A stretch of 64,000 bases of DNA, taken from assembly GCF_026967805.1 (NCBI RefSeq), contig NZ_JAPVBG010000002.1, positions 1 through 64,000 of the forward strand, read 5' to 3'. Position 1 is the stretch's first letter. The number at the start of each line of letters is the position of its first letter. The notes beneath the pieces are model-generated. The model searched no databases and had not been told where the DNA came from. It worked only from the letters and a program-made list of their open reading frames with translations. Positions 59,294 to 64,000 of this stretch are shown in pieces. A program made the position numbers and the translations under genes. The DNA is from Blastococcus sp. VKM Ac-2987 (GTDB lineage Bacteria > Actinomycetota > Actinomycetes > Mycobacteriales > Geodermatophilaceae).

Positions 59294-59413
59294 GAACTCC
59301 TCCTCGTCGTCGCGACCCGTCTGCCGCCTGCCCGGATGGGACCACGCACACACTCGCCGCCGCCGCCGGGGTCCGCCACCCGCGGCCCCACCGCCCCTCC
59401 TCTCGCTCCTGGC

Positions 59414-59755
59414 TCAGGCCGCGTGCGCGGCCAGCAGCACCCGGACCACCTCGGCCACGAGGTCCGACGGCAGCGGACGGTCGTGCGGCAGGCGCATCGC
59501 GTCCTTCGTCCCGCGCCACGGGGCGACCCGGTCCGCGAGCCCGGCCGGCAGCTCCGGCAGGGGGTACAGCGCTATGTGGTGCCGCCACGCGGCCAGGTGC
59601 ACCACCGGCCGGCCGGCCGCGGTGAACGTCGGCATCCCGTAGCTGATCCGCTCACCGGCCTCGGGCAGCTCGCGGTGCACCAGCACCCGCAGCTCGGCCA
59701 TCCGCTCCCGGACGTCGCCGGGCAGCGCTCCCAGGTACTCGTCCACCGTCTCCAT
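59414..59755 (-). CDS. DUF1801 protein
   Basis: A 113-residue DUF1801/YdhG-like protein (TVDEYLGALPGDVRERMAEL, then ISYGMPTF, HHIALYPLP and RLPHDRPLP). These small proteins are common in actinobacteria and are sometimes called iron chaperones on weak evidence. ATG 59755. No operon partner is evident. Confidence 0.85.
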   Translation of the reverse strand: METVDEYLGALPGDVRERMAELRVLVHRELPEAGERISYGMPTFTAAGRPVVHLAAWRHHIALYPLPELPAGLADRVAPWRGTKDAMRLPHDRPLPSDLVAEVVRVLLAAHAA

Positions 59756-59805
59756 CAGCCACCTCCGGTCGGGTTCGACGACGTGCAGGGCAGACCGCGG
59801 GCGGC

Positions 59806-59943
59806 GGCACTTCTCATCGCGGCGACCTGCTGACCGACGAGCGGGGCGGCTCCTCCATCGGCGGCGCCGACTTCGCCGTCGCCCTGGTCGACGAGATCGA
59901 GCACCCGGCTCACCGCCGGGCGCGCTTCACCGTCGCCTGCTGA
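59806..59943 (+). pseudogene. 3' stub of an NAD(P)-binding (YwnB-like) reductase gene
   Basis: The final 43 codons read HRGDLLTDERGGSSIGGADF, then AVALVDEIEHPAHRRARFTV and a stop. This is the C-terminus of NAD(P)-dependent epimerase-like proteins of the YwnB/YesF group. No Rossmann part is found upstream; instead there is DUF1801 promoter sequence. Confidence 0.65.
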
Positions 59944-59988
59944 CCGCCCGACCGGCCGGGCATCCAGGAGGAACGCACCCCGCTCCGG

Positions 59989-60609
59989 TCAGCCCGGGAG
60001 GGTGAAGTCACCGGTCATGACCTCCCCGACCCGTCGGTACGCGGCCATGACGGCGCCGGTCGAGGTGACCGACGACGTCACCAGTTGCCAGGTCAGCGCC
60101 GCGGTACCGGCGGTGAACAGCCGCTTCCCCTCCCCCACCACGACCGGGAAGGTGATCAACCGCAGCTCGTCGACCAGGTCGTCCCGCAGCAGGGTCTGCA
60201 GCAGACCCGCCGACCCGTGGACCTGCAGCTCACCGCCGTCCTGCTCCTTGAGCGCGCGCACCGCGGTGGGGACGTCGCCCTCCAGCAGACGGGCGGTCGC
60301 CCAGTCCAGCGACGTCAGCGACCGCGAAGCGACGTACTTGGTCTTCGTGTTGAGCGCCGTCCCGACCGGGTCGCCCTCGGTGGGGACGTTGGGCCAGTGC
60401 GCGGCGAAGATCTCGTAGGTGCCGCGCCCGAGCAGGAAGTCCTGCGCCGGCGCGAACCACGCCTCCATCTGGGCGCCCAGGGCGTCGTCGAAGAGAGGGA
60501 CCAGCCAGCCTCCCCAGCGGAACCCGCCGGAGGGGTCCTCCTCCGGGCCGCCGGGGGCCTGCATGACCCCGTCCATGGTCAGGAACGTGGTGACGACGAG
60601 CGGGCGCAC
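59989..60609 (-). CDS. RibD C-terminal/dihydrofolate reductase-like protein
   Basis: A 206-residue reductase of the RibD-C fold (VVTTFLTMDGVMQAPGGPEE, FLLGRGTYEIFAAHWP, HGSAGLLQTLLRDDLVDELR and TFPVVVGEGKRLF). Such stand-alone proteins are NADPH-dependent reductases with unknown substrates. GTG 60609 is chosen because AGGAGGAA precedes it; the open frame upstream adds an unlikely MTGRTDCRQ extension. Confidence 0.86.
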   Translation of the reverse strand: MRPLVVTTFLTMDGVMQAPGGPEEDPSGGFRWGGWLVPLFDDALGAQMEAWFAPAQDFLLGRGTYEIFAAHWPNVPTEGDPVGTALNTKTKYVASRSLTSLDWATARLLEGDVPTAVRALKEQDGGELQVHGSAGLLQTLLRDDLVDELRLITFPVVVGEGKRLFTAGTAALTWQLVTSSVTSTGAVMAAYRRVGEVMTGDFTLPG

Positions 60610-60678
60610 GGCTTCCTCCTGTCGGCAGTCGGTACGCCCGGTCATGACGGTCCGCGGCGCGCGAACTCATCGGTCCGG

Positions 60679-61587
60679 TCAGGTCGGGCGCGCGGTCCGC
60701 CGGCGCTGCGAGCTCTTCGCGCCGTACATGGCGCGGTCGGCGCGGGCGATGACGTCGTCGGCCACCTCGCCGGGGTGCCCGACGGTCGCCCCCACGCTCA
60801 CCCCGATCGACAGCGGCCCGTCCGGGCCGTGGAACGGCGCGTCCAGCCGGGCGACGACGCGCCGCACGAGGCCGGAGAGCTCCTGCTCGTCGCCCCGGGG
60901 GCAGAGGATCACGAACTCGTCCCCGCCGAACCGCGCCACCAGCTGGTCGGTACCGGCCACCTCGACCAGGCGGGTGGCCGCCTCGGCGAGCAGCCGGTCG
61001 CCCACCCCGTGCCCGTACTGGTCGTTGACCGTCTTGAAGTCGTCGAGATCGCAGAACAGCAAGCCGCAGCCGCCGGCTCCGAGCAGGGTGCCGAGCTGGT
61101 CGAACAGCGCCCCGCGGTTGGCCACGCCGGTCAGCAGGTCGGTCCGGGTCTGCTCGTGCAGCCGGGCCTCGCGCGCCCGGTCGTCGGTGACGTCGAGGCC
61201 CACGCAGGCGATCCCGTAGGGCCGCCCCTCCTCGTCGTGCAGGACGGTGTTGCGCATGGTCACCCGGCGCAGCTCGCCCCGGGCGTCGATCCAGTCGGCC
61301 TCCTGCGGGAAGGCCTTGCCGCTCGCGATCGCCATCCGCACGGCGTCCTCGGCGTAGGGGACGTCCCGGGGGATCACCCACACGTCGACGAACCGCCGGC
61401 CGAGCAGCGCGTCGCCGTCCTGGCCGGTGAAGCGCTGCAGCGCCGGGTTGGCGAGCACGATGCGGCCGTCGGCGTCGATGATGCACAGCAGCGCGTCCAC
61501 CGACTGGATGAAGGCCTGCGCCAGGTCCGCCTCCAGCAGCGCGGGGCTCGCGGCGCCCGGCGAGCACGAGCCTCCCTGCGCAGACAT
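60679..61587 (-). CDS. PAS-GGDEF diguanylate cyclase
   Basis: A 302-residue soluble protein. A PAS domain (about 20-140, with CIIDADGRIVLANPALQRF and GLDVTDDRAR) precedes a GGDEF domain (about 145-295). The catalytic RFGGDEFVI is intact and metal ligands lie in FCDLDDFKTVND. The inhibitory RxxD site is absent (the spot reads AGTD), so product inhibition should be weak. It makes c-di-GMP, a possible ligand for the PilZ protein at 17.0 kb. ATG 61587. Confidence 0.93.
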   Translation of the reverse strand: MSAQGGSCSPGAASPALLEADLAQAFIQSVDALLCIIDADGRIVLANPALQRFTGQDGDALLGRRFVDVWVIPRDVPYAEDAVRMAIASGKAFPQEADWIDARGELRRVTMRNTVLHDEEGRPYGIACVGLDVTDDRAREARLHEQTRTDLLTGVANRGALFDQLGTLLGAGGCGLLFCDLDDFKTVNDQYGHGVGDRLLAEAATRLVEVAGTDQLVARFGGDEFVILCPRGDEQELSGLVRRVVARLDAPFHGPDGPLSIGVSVGATVGHPGEVADDVIARADRAMYGAKSSQRRRTARPT

Positions 61588-61756
61588 CAGGCGTCACTCC
61601 CGGCAGTCGTCGGACGGACTCGTTCCGCACCTGGGGCCGCGAACATACGGCGGCGCACGGCGTCGCGGGACCCTTCCGGAGCTGCCCCGACACCCCGGGT
61701 TGCCTAACGTGGATCGAGCAACCAGTACGCCGCGATACCAGGGGGAAGGAATCCGC

Positions 61757-62965
61757 ATGCTCTCCGAGAGGTCCGCACCCGTCATCCAGGCGACGCTGCC
61801 GGTGGTGGCCGAGAACATCCAGGAGATCGCCCGGCGCTTCTACGCGCACCTGTTCGGGGAGCACCCCGAACTGCTCGACGGGACCTTCAACCGCGGCAAC
61901 CAGGCCGAGGGGACCCAGCAGCTCGCGCTGGCCGGCTCGGTGGCCGTCTTCGCCAGCGCGCTGGTCAACCACCCCGACCGGCTGCCCGAGCACCTGATGA
62001 GCCGGATCGCGCACAAGCACACCTCGCTGGGCATCACGCCCGGGCAGTACCAGGTCGTGCACGACAACCTGTTCTGGGCGATCGTCGACGTCCTCGGCGA
62101 CGCCGTCACGCCCGAGGTGGCCGCCGCCTGGGACGAGGTCTACTGGCTGATGGCCCACGCGCTGATCAACCAGGAGCGCGGTCTCTACAGCGCCCGCGGG
62201 GTGCGGCCGGACACCGTCTGGCGGCAGTGGGAGGTGGCGGAGAAGACCCGGGAGACCGACGACGTCGTCACCTTCCGGGTGCGGCGGGTCGACGACCGGC
62301 TGGTCAAGACCTCGCTGCCCGGCCAGTACGTGACCGTGCGGCTGGTCATGGCCGACGGCGTCCGCCAGCCGCGGCAGTACAGCCTCACCCGGGCCGACGA
62401 CGGCGAGCACCGCCAGTTCTCGGTCAAGCGCGTGCACGGCGGGGACAAGCCCGACGGGGAGGTCTCCACCCTGCTGCACGACTCCGTGGACGTCGGCGAC
62501 CGGCTGGAGATGTCGGTCCCCTTCGGCGACGTCGTCCTCGACGACTCCGGGCGCCCGGTGGTGTTCGCCAGCGCCGGCATCGGGATCACCCCGATGGCCG
62601 GGATGCTCTCGCACCTCGCGCACGCCGGCTCAGGCCTCGACGTCCGGCTGTGGCACGCCGACGTCGACGAGGCGTCGTGGGCGCTGCGGGAGCAGGTCGT
62701 CGGTGACGTGCAGAAGCTGCCGAAGTCGTCGGTGCACGTCTGGTTCGAGCGGGGCGCCGAGTGCTCGCTGCCGGTCGACGGCGTGCACGCGGGGCAGATG
62801 GACCTGTCCCGGGTGGAGCTGCCGGAGGGTGCGGTCTACTACCTCTGCGGCCCGCTGCCGTTCATGCAGGCCGTGCGCAGCGAGCTCATCGACCGCGGCG
62901 TCCCGGCCAGGGACATCCAGTACGAGGTGTTCGGTCCCGACCTGTGGCAGGCCGACCTCGACTGA
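61757..62965 (+). CDS. hmp: Flavohaemoglobin, nitric oxide dioxygenase
   Basis: A 402-residue flavohaemoprotein. The globin domain (1-140) has Tyr29 (B10, RRFYAHLF) and proximal His88 (AHKHTSLGI). The FAD domain shows RQYSLTRADDG and the NAD domain SAGIGITPMAGML and YLCGPLPFMQAV. It converts NO and O2 to nitrate with NADH. GGGGAAGGA precedes ATG 61757. No NsrR-type gene is adjacent. It is followed by an 18-bp hairpin. Confidence 0.95.
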   Translation: MLSERSAPVIQATLPVVAENIQEIARRFYAHLFGEHPELLDGTFNRGNQAEGTQQLALAGSVAVFASALVNHPDRLPEHLMSRIAHKHTSLGITPGQYQVVHDNLFWAIVDVLGDAVTPEVAAAWDEVYWLMAHALINQERGLYSARGVRPDTVWRQWEVAEKTRETDDVVTFRVRRVDDRLVKTSLPGQYVTVRLVMADGVRQPRQYSLTRADDGEHRQFSVKRVHGGDKPDGEVSTLLHDSVDVGDRLEMSVPFGDVVLDDSGRPVVFASAGIGITPMAGMLSHLAHAGSGLDVRLWHADVDEASWALREQVVGDVQKLPKSSVHVWFERGAECSLPVDGVHAGQMDLSRVELPEGAVYYLCGPLPFMQAVRSELIDRGVPARDIQYEVFGPDLWQADLD

Positions 62966-62973
62966 GCACCGGC

Positions 62974-63014
62974 GCGTGCACCCGCCGCGCCCCGAGGGCG
63001 CGGCGGGTGCACGC
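62974..63014. terminator. Perfect 18-bp hairpin between hmp and the old-yellow-enzyme gene
   Basis: GCGTGCACCCGCCGCGCC (62974-62991) and its exact complement (62997-63014) flank loop CCGAG. Converging stops are at 62965 and 63021. Confidence 0.75.
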
Positions 63015-63020
63015 CGGCCG

Positions 63021-64000
63021 TCAGCGGGCGGCGGCCAGCGACGGGTAGTCGATGTAGCCCTCGGGCCCGGACGCGTAGAAGGTGAGCGGGTCGGGCTCGT
63101 TCTCGGGGTGCTCGCCCTGCCACCGCTCGACGAGGTCGGGGTTGGCCAGGACGGGGCGCCCGACGGCGACGGCCTCGGCGTGCGACTCGTCGATCAGCGC
63201 CAGCGCCTCCTCCCGGGTGGTGACCGTGCCGAAACCGCTGTTGGCGATCAGCGGCCCGCCGAACCGGCGGCGCAGCTCCTGCACCAGGTCGCCGGCAGGT
63301 TCCACGTGCAACACGCTCAGGTAGGCCAGGCCCAGCGGGCGCAGCCCGTCGACGAGCGCGCCGTAGGTGGCGAGCACGTCCTCGCGGTCGGTCTCCAGGG
63401 CGTCCTGGATGTTGTGCTCCGGCGAGATGCGGATGCCGACCCGGCCGGCGCCGATCGCCCCGGCCACGGCCGTGGCCACCTCGACGACGAAGCGGGCGCG
63501 GTTCTCCGGGCTCCCGCCGTAGACGTCGTCGCGCTGGTTGGACGCCGGCGACAGGAACTCGTGCAGCAGGTAGCCGTTGGCGGAGTGCAGCTCGACGCCG
63601 TCGAGCCCGGCCTCGACGGCCCGCACCGAGGCGGCGACGAGGTCGGCGATGGTGGCACGCGCCTCCTCGGTGGTGAGCGCGTGCGGCACCGGGAAGGGCT
63701 TCTTCACTCCCCCACCGATGTGCACCTCACCCCTGATGGCCAGCGCGCTCGGCGCAACCACCCGGGTGCCGGTGAGCTCCGGGTGCGAGACCCGGCCACC
63801 GTGCATGACCTGCAGGACGAGGCGGCCGCCGCGGGCGTGGACGGCGTCGGCGACCTTCCGCCAGCCCTCGGCCTGCTCGTCGGTGACGATGCCCGGCTGA
63901 CCGGCGAACGCGCGGGACTCGTCGTTCGGGAAGGTGCCCTCGGTGATGATCAGCCCGACACCGGCCCGCTGCTCGTAGTGCTCGACGACGATGTCTCGGG
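63021..64000 (-). CDS. Old yellow enzyme-like alkene reductase (partial, N-terminus beyond window)
   Basis: At least 326 residues of an NADH:flavin oxidoreductase/NADH oxidase family protein. Visible motifs are LIITEGTFPNDESR, LVLQVMHGGRVSHP, DGVELHSANGYLLHEFLSP (His and Asn ligands of the substrate), RISPEHNIQDA and AVAVGRPVLANPDLVERW (FMN phosphate). It reduces activated alkenes with FMN and NAD(P)H. The stop is at 63021; the frame is open through 64000, so the first 30 or so residues lie to the right of the window. The internal Met at 63806 is not the start. Confidence 0.93.
   Translation of the reverse strand, partial: RDIVVEHYEQRAGVGLIITEGTFPNDESRAFAGQPGIVTDEQAEGWRKVADAVHARGGRLVLQVMHGGRVSHPELTGTRVVAPSALAIRGEVHIGGGVKKPFPVPHALTTEEARATIADLVAASVRAVEAGLDGVELHSANGYLLHEFLSPASNQRDDVYGGSPENRARFVVEVATAVAGAIGAGRVGIRISPEHNIQDALETDREDVLATYGALVDGLRPLGLAYLSVLHVEPAGDLVQELRRRFGGPLIANSGFGTVTTREEALALIDESHAEAVAVGRPVLANPDLVERWQGEHPENEPDPLTFYASGPEGYIDYPSLAAAR

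Noticed and set aside
1-64000. CRISPR arrays, insertion sequences, phage genes, tRNA genes
   Set aside because: I looked for repeat-spacer patterns, transposase or integrase motifs, and tRNA T-loop sequences in the gaps and found none I can support.

Overview
The window is high-GC actinobacterial DNA with frequent GTG starts, four-base start/stop overlaps, and mycothiol-era and SpoIIE/PilZ/GGDEF regulatory genes. The protein set (SigE-type sigma remnant, BenE, barbiturase-type hydrolase, WhiE-like type II PKS) best fits Geodermatophilaceae or a close relative (Blastococcus, Geodermatophilus, Modestobacter); this placement is an inference from gene style, not from a search. The left edge carries a conserved rRNA-operon leader/spacer element on the minus strand, so an rrn operon probably lies just left of base 1.

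Layout. 0.3-6.0 kb: repair and housekeeping genes (AlkB-like, RecQ-like with a PRTase-like tail, PHP phosphatase, BenE permease, acetyltransferase). 6.0-8.2 kb: carbamate kinase plus a ring-opening amidohydrolase (barbiturase/cyanuric acid hydrolase family). 8.2-17.8 kb: a signal peptidase I-DUF5305 fusion with a TasA-like small exoprotein, a soluble chemoreceptor, two SpoIIE-type phosphatases, an orphan TctC-type lipoprotein, a PilZ protein and a deletion scar of ohr/tetR. 17.8-27.4 kb: DUF1116 and FdrA (oxamate carbamoyltransferase-type subunits), a uracil-type NCS2 permease, and a coxMSLG-like molybdenum hydroxylase operon. 27.4-42.2 kb: mixed accessory genes (SDRs, ABC exporter with a two-component system, thioesterase/MFS/HxlR locus with paired operators, beta-helix exoprotein, several gene remnants) ending in two LuxR-type regulators whose receiver domains lack the phosphoacceptor Asp. 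42.5-57.6 kb: a tightly coupled type II polyketide operon with its own acetyl-CoA carboxylase. 57.6-64 kb: esterase, DUF1801, RibD-C reductase, diguanylate cyclase, flavohaemoglobin and a partial old-yellow-enzyme gene.

How it fits together. The 6-8 kb and 17.8-27.4 kb blocks look like one dispersed regulon: uracil uptake (NCS2), oxidation by the molybdo-hydroxylase, ring opening by the barbiturase-like enzyme, phosphorolytic carbamoyl transfer by FdrA/DUF1116, and ATP recovery by carbamate kinase. A shared dyad (half-site TTAGCRSTGARGTACTT) sits at all four promoters, which supports common control. No regulator for it is visible in the window.

The polyketide operon contains several departures from family norms: biotin carboxylase in frame with the ACP, a triple ABM-domain/FAD-monooxygenase fusion, an acyltransferase without its Ser nucleophile, and a chain-length factor with Gly at the conserved Gln161 position. 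The window also holds at least six gene stubs or broken genes, a sign of ongoing small deletions.
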